Below the pieces are notes generated by a model that was not told the origin of the DNA, made no database searches, and saw only the letters and a program-made list of their open reading frames with translations. A DNA stretch of 64,000 nt from Thysanoteuthis rhombus (Eukaryota > Mollusca > Cephalopoda > Oegopsida > Thysanoteuthidae): positions 16,184,032 through 16,248,031 of the forward strand of contig OY735219.1 of NCBI GenBank assembly GCA_963457665.1, read 5' to 3'. This document shows positions 55,225 to 64,000 of the stretch, piece by piece; the first letter of the stretch is position 1; each line of letters opens with the position of its first letter. The translations under genes were made by a program, and so were the position numbers.

Positions 55225-55965
55225 CTAGCTGGTGTACCCAGTGTTTTGGAAAAAAAACTTCAAATATAGCAAAACAGGAAAGCAAATTACATTTTATAGA
55301 GATTTCATACAATTAAATAGGATGAGAGTGCGCTCACATGACCTACACCTAATTTTAAATCTATTGGACTCACGTATATACACCTAAAAATATATTCATT
55401 TAATTATAAAGGAAATCTTTTCTGAAAAGAAAGAAAGGTATCAGTTAAGGTTACCATGTGAAATTTTTCTTAAGAAAAGATAGATTTATTTTGAAAGCTT
55501 ACCAAAAATAATAGAAATGCAAACAGTTAATAAATTGGATTTCATAATTTATAATTTTCTTATTTAAAAAAGAAAAGAAAATACTTCCTTTGTTTGGATT
55601 TAAAGTCCGGGAGGGAATTGAAGAATTTTTCTTTAACCTTTAAGAAAAAAAAGAAATAAAAATAAGGATATTTATATTCTAATATAATCATTTTATTATA
55701 AAGAAACCCTTTTCTTAAAAGGAAAGATATATTTTCTGAAAAGAAAGGAGGGAAATAGTTGTTTCCCATATAAATATACATTTTCTTGAATCTTTTATTT
55801 AAAGACCAAATTTAGACGGATGGATTTTGACAAATGCACTCACAGTGCCACCTATCCTATGTTTTCGGGGTCAATTTACCCATTTGCCCATGTTTGCAAA
55901 TTTGCAGCCCACATATTCAAATAAACTTTATCTTCAATAACCAATAATTATGAAATGACAGGTTC
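55223..55965. repeat. Probable composite interspersed repeat
   Basis: Begins 'actagctggtgtacccagtg'. Contains several versions of 'cttttctgaaaagaaagg' (near 55415, 55460, 55705, 55735), a short self-complementary motif, and ends with 'gccacctatcctatgttttc'. No second copy in the window. Family unknown. Confidence 0.35.
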
Positions 55966-55969
55966 TAAA

Positions 55970-55972
<3 letters not shown>

Positions 55973-56001
<29 letters not shown>
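55973..56001. repeat. (TA)n microsatellite
   Basis: About 14 TA units. Confidence 0.95.
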
Positions 56002-56006
<5 letters not shown>

Positions 56007-56419
56007 CTAAAATCTTCTTCTTGAGAGTAATTGAGGAGTTTGTTTGTTTAAAACCATCTGTGGTGCTGTGTGACAAAAAGCATTAATGTTTTTCTGTTTA
56101 AATGTTGAGGAATAATTTGATATTGTTGGGATGAGGGTCAGTTACATCAATCTAATCTTGACTCTTGGTTACACTTACTTATAAGTTTACTTTATCTTTC
56201 TTTCTCAGAATCATGGGCTCAAAAGGTACTTTGCTAAAACTAAAGTAACTAGAAAGCACTTCCAAGGGTGCATACACCAACCAAAACCTGAATGAAAATA
56301 GAATACTAAAAAACACGAGAGTGAATGTAATTGCTTCCCTTGAAATTTGAATTTTATCCACTGTTTGTTTTTGACCTTTTTTCATGTAGAATAATAGAAA
56401 CATCTCTCAATCTGAAATA

Positions 56420-56585
56420 ATTTCATAGATCCTACCCCCAAATCCAATCACTTTTTCCATAGCCTGTTGCCCAACTTATAACAAAATTTAATTGAAATTT
56501 ATTGAGAACTTGTGGATATATTGTGTGAACAAGCAGATAGAAGGATAGACATGAGTAAATATATCTCCAACTTCATTGGCAGGGG
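56420..56585 (-). repeat. D-type repeat, copy 7 (inverted)
   Basis: Plus strand reads the complement in order: 'ccccaaatccaatcactttt', 'tagcctgttgcccaac', 'aattgaaatttattgagaac', 'atattgtgtgaacaagcaga', 'ccaacttcattggcagggg'. Confidence 0.65.
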
Positions 56586-56864
56586 TAATTAATCCAGTAC
56601 TAAAGAAAAAATCAGTTGATTCACTCATGTTCCATAGAACTAACATCTCCTTAACCCATATGGGGACAGTCTCTTTTTTTTACAAAAAGCACTTTGTTTT
56701 TTATCTCAGATTTTTTAAACACTTATATGCCAGTCTAAATAAGTATGTAGATGTTGTCACGTGCAGATTAAAGTCTGGAGTGAAGTGAATATGCAAAAGA
56801 ACGCGTGCACGCATAAACACATTTTTCAGACACACGTGCTCCTACCACTGTTTTGACTCTTCTG

Positions 56865-57124
56865 AGGGTTACCGACTTGGCCATTTTTTGGCTAGATCTG
56901 GCTGATATATTTCCAATTTAGCCAGTAAAAATATAAGATTTCTGGTAAATTTGAGAAAAGTAAATGCATAACCTTTATTAATATATCGTTCTGGAGTCTT
57001 GGTATAGAATTATCATATTTGATAATGGGGCTTAAAATTAGCTGGGAATGAAAAATCTCTCCAATTCAAGCTGTTTTTAATGACAGTTTTAGCGATAAAT
57101 AACATGTAATACCTGACAACACTG
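56865..57124. mobile_element. J-type MITE-like element, copy 2
   Basis: Ends match 42549-42817 in the opposite orientation (left 'agggttaccgacttggcc', right 'acctgacaacactgac'). 'cgttctggagtcttggtat' inside pairs with 'ctaagactccagaacaaat' of copy 1. Confidence 0.55.
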
Positions 57125-57832
57125 ACTCTTCTTCAGTTTCATGATGCACGTAACACTTCTTGGTTGAATGAATAATTGATACGCTCTTTTTGTAAAGATG
57201 AACAATGAAAATCATTTACTCACGTGCAGATAACACACACATCCAATCACACATAAACGTATATACATGAAACTTACTTCGCTTTCTATAATTATTCACA
57301 TAAATGTATTTGCTTGTAACACCGACTGAATTAAGATTTGTCCACATCATAAAGACAAAATAAAAACATGACATTTAATCAATCGAACAATACGCTCACT
57401 CACGTCTATCTGTATGTATTGTGTGCATGGCTGTATGTGTGGGTATGTGTTTGTTCTATATCTGTGTATACACAGACATAGAAAAAAAAACATAGACTCC
57501 CAACACACCCATACAGCTGTGCATACAATACATGCAAACATATATACATACTTTATTTATTTTACTTTACATCATCATATACATGATTAATCCACCTAGC
57601 ATAGTTGTTGTTGTGTTACGCTGTGATTTGAAAATAGCTGTTCTGGAGAAGAGGTCTAGTCTGTAGATTGCATGGCACAACTTTTCATTGAATGACCTTT
57701 CATCAAAAATGTATACACACATATATAGGCCACAAATGCACACAAGTGTGTCTATGGCAAGTGTGCATAGGTGTATGGATATACATATTAACCTCTGTGT
57801 GCACATGTGGATGGATGAGTATATAGTATGCA

Positions 57833-57872
<40 letters not shown>

Positions 57873-58417
57873 AGTACATACTTGTGCTGTGTATAAAAGT
57901 ATTATGCATTTTTCGATGAAATACCATTTGATAAAATGTTATGATACTATAGATATGACATTGGTTCATTACTCAATAAGAAGAAAAAAGTCTAGTTTCA
58001 TGCCTGCGCAAAAGAACAACAATAAGCAGACTAAATGGTTGGTTCTTTCATTGTTTTTTCTTATTTATTTATTTTTTTCAAGTGATAAAAAAGACATTAT
58101 TACCCACCAACTCTTCTGGAAGATAACACGGTAACTTTAAACTCCTTGCCAGTTGTTTAGGAGAAACAATTGAGTATACAGTACGGACTCATGGGCCTAT
58201 GAGGACTCTTTTGTTAAAGGAGGCAGGGGGTTTAATTGCCAGAATTTTACTCGTATGCTTATGTACTCATTACATTTAAAAATTTACATTAAGAAGCATG
58301 ATTTACACCCACACATTACATTATGCATATGCATAGTTGCATTTTCACTGACACATACACTCTCTCACTTACACTTATATACACACCTTATCTGTTTCTT
58401 CTTTACCTCACCTTTAG
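57125..58417. other. Low-complexity spacer
   Basis: Alternating purine-pyrimidine sequence (acata, gtgtgt, tgtgtat motifs) around 57230-57560 and 57700-57870, and a (TA)n array at 57834-57868. No gene recognised. Confidence 0.5.
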
Positions 58418-58494
58418 TCAATGCCGAGACTTTCTCCCCCCCTTCTCCTGGTCCTCTCCCTCACATCCCCCAACTTGAGTTTCCTCCTTTGTCA
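58418..58494 (+). CDS. Weak candidate exon, proline-rich
   Basis: Acceptor-like 'ctttacctcacctttag' ends at 58417 and a donor TCA followed by GTAAGC starts at 58495. The 77 bases between are open and read NAETFSPPSPGPLPHIPQLE, then FPPLS. This loosely recalls the Ser/Pro-rich segment before UCR1 in PDE4 long forms, but the DNA is CT-rich, which favours chance acceptors and proline codons. It ends in phase 0, while the internal acceptor of the PDE4 exon needs phase 2, so it could not be joined to that site directly. Confidence 0.2.
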
Positions 58495-58642
58495 GTAAGC
58501 GATGGCTCTTTTTCCCCACCTTGCTTTGGCATATGGTAGCAGACTACATTCATTCAGTCAATGAGTAGAGCAAGTGTGCGTATGTTTATCATAGTTTCAT
58601 ACAGTACATGACTCCTCTAAGTAGTGTTTCTTGTGGATACTC

Positions 58643-58660
58643 TGTGTGTGTGTGTGTGTG
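58643..58660. repeat. (TG)n microsatellite
   Basis: Nine TG units directly abutting a foldback element. Confidence 0.9.
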
Positions 58661-58864
58661 CAGAAGCGTAACTAAAGATTTTGGACCCAGGGAGCGGGAA
58701 GGGGGCTTGTCTCTTTGAGGGGCACCCTCTGATTAATTGTGAGATTTTTCAGCAGAAATCCACTAGGTGAACTTCTATTTATAAAGCTTTTGGGGGACTG
58801 GGATGCATTTTCAAATACTCCCCCCCCTATCTCTGAGTGTGTACTCTGACATGATGCCACTGCA
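58661..58864 (+). mobile_element. Foldback element B, copy at 58.7 kb
   Basis: Starts cagaagcgtaactaaagatt at the end of the TG array. Contains 'aatccactaggtgaacttct' and 'atttataaagcttttggggg', and ends near 'gatgccactgc'. The right end is uncertain. Confidence 0.7.
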
Positions 58865-60848
58865 TTACAAACATCAAGGAAAGAAGATCTAGCCACAGTT
58901 TGGTGTTGCTGTCATCGTGGTTGGGGTGTGATCACACTCACCACTTTCCACAGTCATGTTGTACGACTAAGATGACAGACTGCTGCTAGGGCCCCCTCTC
59001 TTCCTTGCTGCCTTCTCCCCAAAAGAAAAACAAACACAAATAACCAATAGCTAAGAACAAATAGTAAAAAATATAGTGATGATTAAATAATAAATGAGAA
59101 AACTGGGTCTTCACATATTAAAAGAAATTATTGACTCTGTCTTTTTTTATGTGTTGTATTTGCCACTACCATTACCATCATCACCACAAACACAGGGAAG
59201 AATGAGAAGTAGAAGAATCGGCTTAGCTATAGAAGCAACTACAAGCAAAGCAAGAAATACATGAGAAGGAAGAGCGAGAGCATAATGCTCTTCCTCGTCA
59301 GAAAGATTTGATAAAACAACTACAAACCTACTACTCTCTCCTATCACTCATTCTCTCTCTTGTTGACTATTGGTTTACTCTCCACCTCTCACACTATCTT
59401 CTCTGTCCTTATTCTCCACCTCTCTCAGTATCTTATCATTACTCTCCACCTCTCACACTATCTTCTCTATGTCACTCTCACTATCTATCTGTCTCAGCAC
59501 CCCCACCCAACTCCTCTTCTTCTTCTCTCACCCCCTCTTTCTGCCTCCCCTCTCAGTCTTCTTGAAGAGACTTGAAGTAGAAGCATAGGGCTCTGTCCTA
59601 CACATGCTGCTTGACTTTATAAAAGCCTTGAAGAAAAAAGAAGGAAGAAAAAACACAAACACACGCACACGCATTACTTCCTGGATTTACCAATCTCTTC
59701 AAGACTGACTACCATTTTGATTCCAACTATTATCACTATCACCCTTTATTGTTATCATTATTCCTGACCCTTCAACAACCGTTATCCTGTTATTATTATC
59801 ATCATCACCATCACTGCTACTATTAATACTGTTACTATTACTATTATTATCATTATTGTTTTTGTTTTAAAAAATGGTTTCTATCACCTGTGAAATGACT
59901 TGTGATATTGCAGTAGTACTAAAATGTCATTTGAGGAAATTATTTCAGTCGCTTGGCTCCACAAGAAACGAATTCACAGTTTGGATTCAACCATAGCAAA
60001 CATACCATCTTCCAAGATGTCATTGTTTAGGAATGTTGCTTACTTAGAACCTATGAGTGGTTGATATTTCAAGAAGAGCAAACTTATTGCCAAAAAACCT
60101 CACTCCTCTTCACTTTTATCCTTGTTGTTCGTGTTGTCATCACTGTCATCTCTATCGGCAGCTTCTTATCTAATTACTCTCCTTCTACTGCATTTTCTTT
60201 TATATAGTTTTATTCGTTTCATTTGCAAATAGTTTTTTTCCAAGTTTTTTTTGTATCGTCTGCTAGTTATTCAAACATTTGGTAAACATATCTTGCAAAA
60301 GATTTTTGTTTCCTAATTTGAAAAAAATATCTTATCTGTTATTTTCTTCACTTGTTGGCTTAAAAAAAAAAAATTACTTCTGCCCACATTTGCTGCTTCT
60401 TCAATTTTTTGGGAAGAAAAAAAAAAACTAAAAGAAAAAAATCTGATTTTTATAAAAGAATTCTGTATTTCATCAATTGTATCCAACTTCCATTCCTGGT
60501 CAGCTACTAATGGGCCTGTCATTGGATAGCTGTTGAAATCTTATTACCAACCACACCAGAATGACTTAGAAGTAACTCAGTGCATGCCTCAACTGGCAGT
60601 ATCTTTGTTTTATTAGTATCATAATCACATGATAAAAAGACGAACAATAACATCTCCTGTGGTTAAATCATACAGAATCCCTATTATCAACATGTTGCAA
60701 ATCACTGGTCTTTACAGCATAACATCTTGGTCTCATTTCAACTCAGTAACTTGAGACACAATTTGTTACTAATGACCCGGAGTACCTGGTCTCTTTTGAG
60801 AGAAAACCATCGGGGCGTGTCCAGTGCACAACCGTTCCACTTATCTAA
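58865..60848. other. Flank upstream of the PDE4 exon
   Basis: Holds a GC-richer unassigned patch (58890-59010), a CT-rich low-complexity stretch (59330-59570) that is open in three frames by composition, an (ATT/ATC)n array at about 59736-59865, and A/T-runs at 60360-60440. No TATA-type or other promoter can be pointed to with confidence. The last ~90 bases (60770-60860) become GC-richer, as expected of a 5' untranslated region or core promoter. Confidence 0.45.
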
Positions 60849-60872
60849 ATTGGTTTTCTTCCTTGTGCATGG

Positions 60873-61219
60873 ATGAGTGGCCACAGGAGTAGAAGTCTGT
60901 TCCGCCGGCGCCACCCAAGCGGTAGCAGCGACCTGGACACACTTACAGTTCCTGTGATTACTGTGAATAACATGCAGTACTTGTCACCTAACCATAATAC
61001 CTCGTCATCATCATCAACATCATCGGGCAGCCAGGGCAAAGCGCGCAACTGGCTGTCCAAACTGCGAAGAGAACCTCGAAATAAAAGCAAAAATTCTCTT
61101 TCTTCTTCCAGACACTCGGAGGACTTGATCGTAACACCGTTCGCCCAAATTTTGGCCAGTTTACGCAGTGTACGGAATAATTACCTTAATCTTACCAATG
61201 TCAACTTGCCAAAAGAAAG
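60873..61219 (+). CDS. Pde4: PDE4/dunce-type cAMP phosphodiesterase, exon with UCR1 start
   Basis: PDE4 enzymes hydrolyse cAMP in the cytoplasm and at membranes; long forms carry the regulatory modules UCR1 and UCR2 before the catalytic domain. This exon encodes about 115 residues. Residues 83-101 read [19 protein letters not shown], the diagnostic UCR1 block (mammalian '[19 protein letters not shown]'), followed by NNYLNLTNV as in dunce. Residues 1-80 are unlike known PDE4 to me: basic start (RSRSLFRRR), a Ser run at 44-52 and [16 protein letters not shown]. The ATG at 60873 is chosen because an in-frame TAA lies 27 bases upstream (60846-60848). The exon ends at a clear donor, AAAG followed by GTAAGT at 61220. 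The usual UCR1 protein kinase A site (RRESF) is absent, suggesting an alternative first exon. UCR2 and the catalytic domain lie beyond the window. Confidence 0.9.
61091..61111 (+). promoter_or_regulatory. Pde4: Candidate internal 3' splice site at the UCR1 boundary
   Basis: An almost pure pyrimidine tract, attctctttcttcttccag, ends in AG at 61110-61111, inside the PDE4 open frame and exactly one residue before the conserved [12 protein letters not shown] block. Use of it would give a 108-base exon (61112-61219) that starts and ends in the same codon phase. The same DNA could thus be either the 3' part of an alternative first exon or a downstream exon for longer transcripts. Inferred from sequence only. 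Confidence 0.55.
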
Positions 61220-61245
61220 GTAAGTAACTGATTTTTTTCGTTTTC

Positions 61246-61282
<37 letters not shown>

Positions 61283-61941
61283 CTTCTTTTATTACAGGTA
61301 TGTAATAAGTCAACTACAGATTTTTATCATTATTGTATCGTTTTTTTTTAAATTTCAAAAGTTTTTGTCATTTTTTTTTTTTTAAATATTAAAAGGCCAT
61401 GAAAAGAAAACATTCAGGTATGCAATAATCTTTATTGAAAAAAATAAAATTGACTCAAAAGTATTGCCAGGACACCCAGGTCCCAAGATAATCAAAAAAT
61501 TGAAATCGAGCTTAAAAGTGCTGTTAGTACATTGAGGTTTAATGACATATTTCTTACATACATGGTAAATAAATACTAAATGATTGTTGCCAATATATAT
61601 TGATGCTAGTGTATCTAAAGACAGTGCATATGCAAGAGAAGATATAACATGAAGGCCTTATATAGGTGTTTGGACTACTCCTTAACTAAACCTGCAATAA
61701 GATATCCATGTACCCCTGTGTCTCTTGCATGCATTGTTCAAAGAGGCATGTATCATGTATTTAACAAAATATATGTTGGAGAATTGACTTGTAAATGCTC
61801 ACAACTAAGCAAACCAGATGCCCCACTTTTAGTCTGCATCTTTATAAACAGGATTGGTTCTATAATTATTTTTTATGTACATATATGCATAGATATTTTA
61901 TTCATATACATGAATTCATGCATTTTCTGTGATATATATAT

Positions 61942-61995
<54 letters not shown>

Positions 61996-63654
61996 TCAGT
62001 ATTTTCTCCAATCCCCAATTATACATATAGGAAACCACTTATTGTGATCACTTGGAGACAGTCTTCTAGATAACAATAACCAGCTATCAGCTGGTTCATA
62101 TCATTCTTTGCTCAATCTTATCACTGATTGAGCAAATGATATGAAAATTGAAACAATTCACATTTATTGTTATAAATTTTCACGTTGTTAAATTCATTGT
62201 TACAGTCAACTTTACATTATGAAAAATTGCTATGAATTTAATATCAATTTTCAATCCATTTCGAATGAAGTGTTGTGACTGTTTTTGATAACAATAACCG
62301 TTAGATAACATCTGTGATTATAATAAACAGCTTCCTGTGTATATAAATTAATGCACCCTTGCATGTCTATTTTAACTACGCATAACAAATTGAATTATAC
62401 GTAAAACACCTTGTGCATATGTCTACCTACCTTAAAACACTTATTCGTATATTTTTGTATGCACCTGTGTAAGCAGTGTACATATGTCAATCACCATTAA
62501 CACCACTGTTGATTGTAGCAGTACTCAATTAATAAAATACTTACATAGCATTTATATGATTATATATTTATGTGACATCCTACCCATAAGATTAATGTTT
62601 GCATTTATAGATAAAACAATGTTTCTCTGAATATCATTATATACTAGCAATAAAATACACAAAGAAATTAGGTGCATAATGTCAGTATTTTTTTTTTTTG
62701 CAGGGGGGTAAGAAATATTTGACTTTCAAGATATTTTTATATTGCTTATCTTTAGTATATTTGTGTCAAGCTTCTTAAATATAAATGTGATAAAGTATAG
62801 TATGGATGTATTTTAGAAATATGTAAGTATAAATATTTAGAATATATATTCTTCTATATGTGTAGGGCAGGGTTTTAGGAATCATCAAGGTCAATATTAT
62901 AATTATGTGTGTCTGTAAATAAATAAATCATTGGACTCATATGAATACAGATAAATTTAGAGATGTTCGACAATATCTGGGACTGCCAACATATTTATTA
63001 TATATTCACTGATTTACTAGTATTCTCTCAAGAATTAACTGATATAAGATATCCTCTGGTATGGACAATGGAATGAGAGCAATCTATCCCTGTGGATTGA
63101 ATAAAGGGTTCAGTTCGAAATTCCCAGGATTTTAGCAGCTATGGCAGACACCTGAAGGAGGCCAGAAGGTATAACTGCTGAATTGTTGTGATTATAACAA
63201 TTAAGATGATCAAAGTAGTCCAAGTATATCATTGTATAATAATGATAATTCCTCATTTAAGAAATCCAGACCCAAAATGCCAACATACTTATATGCTTAT
63301 TCATACTCACATATACATCATTTTTGCCAGCTCATAAGACACACTATTTTCCCCCAAAATATCATTCTGTGTCTAGTGCACTGGTATTATGGATGGAAGA
63401 CAAATCACTAACAGCTGGGAGGTTAGGATGAATTGCAATTGTAGTCAAATAACAATGCATCTTATAGACAAGTAAATACAATATCTATCTACATATATGT
63501 ACGTATAGGTGGAAGGTACTTTTGAGAGAACATGCTCTTTGGCAATCAATATTTGAGAAACAAATGTTCTGATAATAGTATGAATTAACATTGAAATACT
63601 GACAAAGTCAACAATGACTAATTAGTTAATCAAGCATATTTTGTGGAATATAAT
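61220..63654 (+). other. PDE4 intron, AT-rich
   Basis: Starts with GTAAGT. Contains (TA)n arrays at 61249-61276 and 61932-61991. The 132-codon frame at 61649-62047 runs into the TA array and has no homology. A worn foldback-like segment lies at about 63318-63482 ('ccagctcataagacacac' ... 'gcatcttatagacaagta'). No further exon was recognised; the next expected PDE4 exon is not in the window. Confidence 0.6.
61932..61991. repeat. (TA)n microsatellite
   Basis: About 28 TA units broken once by 'catacata'. Longest AT array of the window. Confidence 0.95.
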
Positions 63655-64000
63655 TTGAAACTATCAACCTGAACTGTCAACATAGACAATGAAGGTTTCT
63701 TCAGTTTTAAAGTGATTCTAGCTGGCTATGTATTTGTCACACATGCAAGCCACACCAATGAAGTTAAAAGGTTGAAAATTTCTAAATTCAGTCCATAGAA
63801 AGAACATGTCTTTTAGTTTTTAGTGGCAGGTTTAATTTTTAACGTAAGTTTATGCTAAATTGGTCTATTAGTTCATATCCAGCAGTGTTCATGCTTGTTT
63901 CTTGAAAATTCATACTATTTAGTGAATACCTTCCAATGAAAAGTGAGAGGTATAACTTATTCACTCATCATTTTTTTTGTAATCTTTTAATTGATCATCC
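63655..64000 (-). mobile_element. C family element, copy 9, runs off the window
   Basis: Inverted: 'gaaactatcaacctgaactg', 'gaaggtttcttcagttttaa', 'agccacaccaatgaagttaa', 'atgctaaattggtctattag', 'agtgttcatgcttgtttctt', 'cttttaattgatcatcc' at the edge. One of the fullest copies, cut by the window end. Confidence 0.75.

Noticed and set aside
59308-59588. Three overlapping 70-85 codon frames
   Set aside because: All three plus-strand frames are open at once, which is a mark of CT-rich low complexity, not of coding.
61649-62047. 132-codon frame after the PDE4 exon
   Set aside because: Its end is the TA array (Tyr/Ile repeats), and the earlier part has no homology or splice context.
1-64000. CRISPR arrays, bacterial operons, riboswitches, prophage
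   Set aside because: No direct-repeat/spacer pattern, no dense ORFs with ribosome binding sites; the window is plainly animal DNA.
1-64000. LTR retrotransposon or endogenous retrovirus
   Set aside because: I looked for protease, reverse transcriptase and integrase blocks and for long terminal direct repeats and saw none; the reverse transcriptase pieces present are of LINE type.

Overview
This window reads as non-coding DNA from an animal with a large, repeat-rich genome. It is AT-rich (roughly two thirds A+T by eye). It has no operon-like packing and no complete gene, many decayed non-LTR retrotransposon tails, mariner remnants, tRNA-derived SINEs and foldback elements, plus long AT, GT and CT simple repeats. 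The one secure host gene is an exon of a cAMP-specific phosphodiesterase of the PDE4/dunce type near the right end. Its wording matches invertebrate PDE4. A mollusc, and perhaps a cephalopod, is my best guess from the mix of repeats, but the sequence does not prove it.

Layout. 1-14.9 kb: AT-rich spacer with scattered repeats (tRNA-derived SINEs at 5.1 and 8.5 kb, foldback elements at 5.4, 6.3, 7.6, 7.9 and 12.8 kb, and a purine-rich degenerate tandem array at 9.7-10.05 kb). 14.9-15.4 kb: a broken copy of a protein family that I recognise as widespread and uncharacterised. 16.3 kb: a composite tRNA-like plus 5S-rRNA-like SINE. 17.9-31.4 kb: dense transposon debris (RTE-type and second-type LINE tails, two mariner transposase pieces, Tigger-like MITEs, a ~420 bp interspersed family). 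32.6-33.7 kb: two short exon-like segments of unknown identity. 37-57 kb: more of the same families, including a second tRNA+5S SINE on the minus strand at 40.1-40.5 kb, a coding-like insertion with an 18 bp target-site duplication at 45.1 kb, and a 23 bp polypyrimidine minisatellite at 48.8 kb. 57-60.8 kb: simple and CT-rich sequence with one weak candidate exon. 60.87-61.22 kb: the PDE4 exon on the plus strand. 61.2-64 kb: the following intron, again with repeats.

How it fits together. If the PDE4 exon is an alternative first exon, much of the window is 5' flank and upstream intron of a PDE4 long-form locus, with the rest of the gene to the right. The exon carries a start codon and a unique basic/serine-rich N-terminus. 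It also has a strong internal 3' splice site exactly where the conserved UCR1 block begins, so the same block could serve longer upstream isoforms. No other gene can be placed with confidence. Repeat families were recognised by comparing copies within the window, so their names here are local labels.
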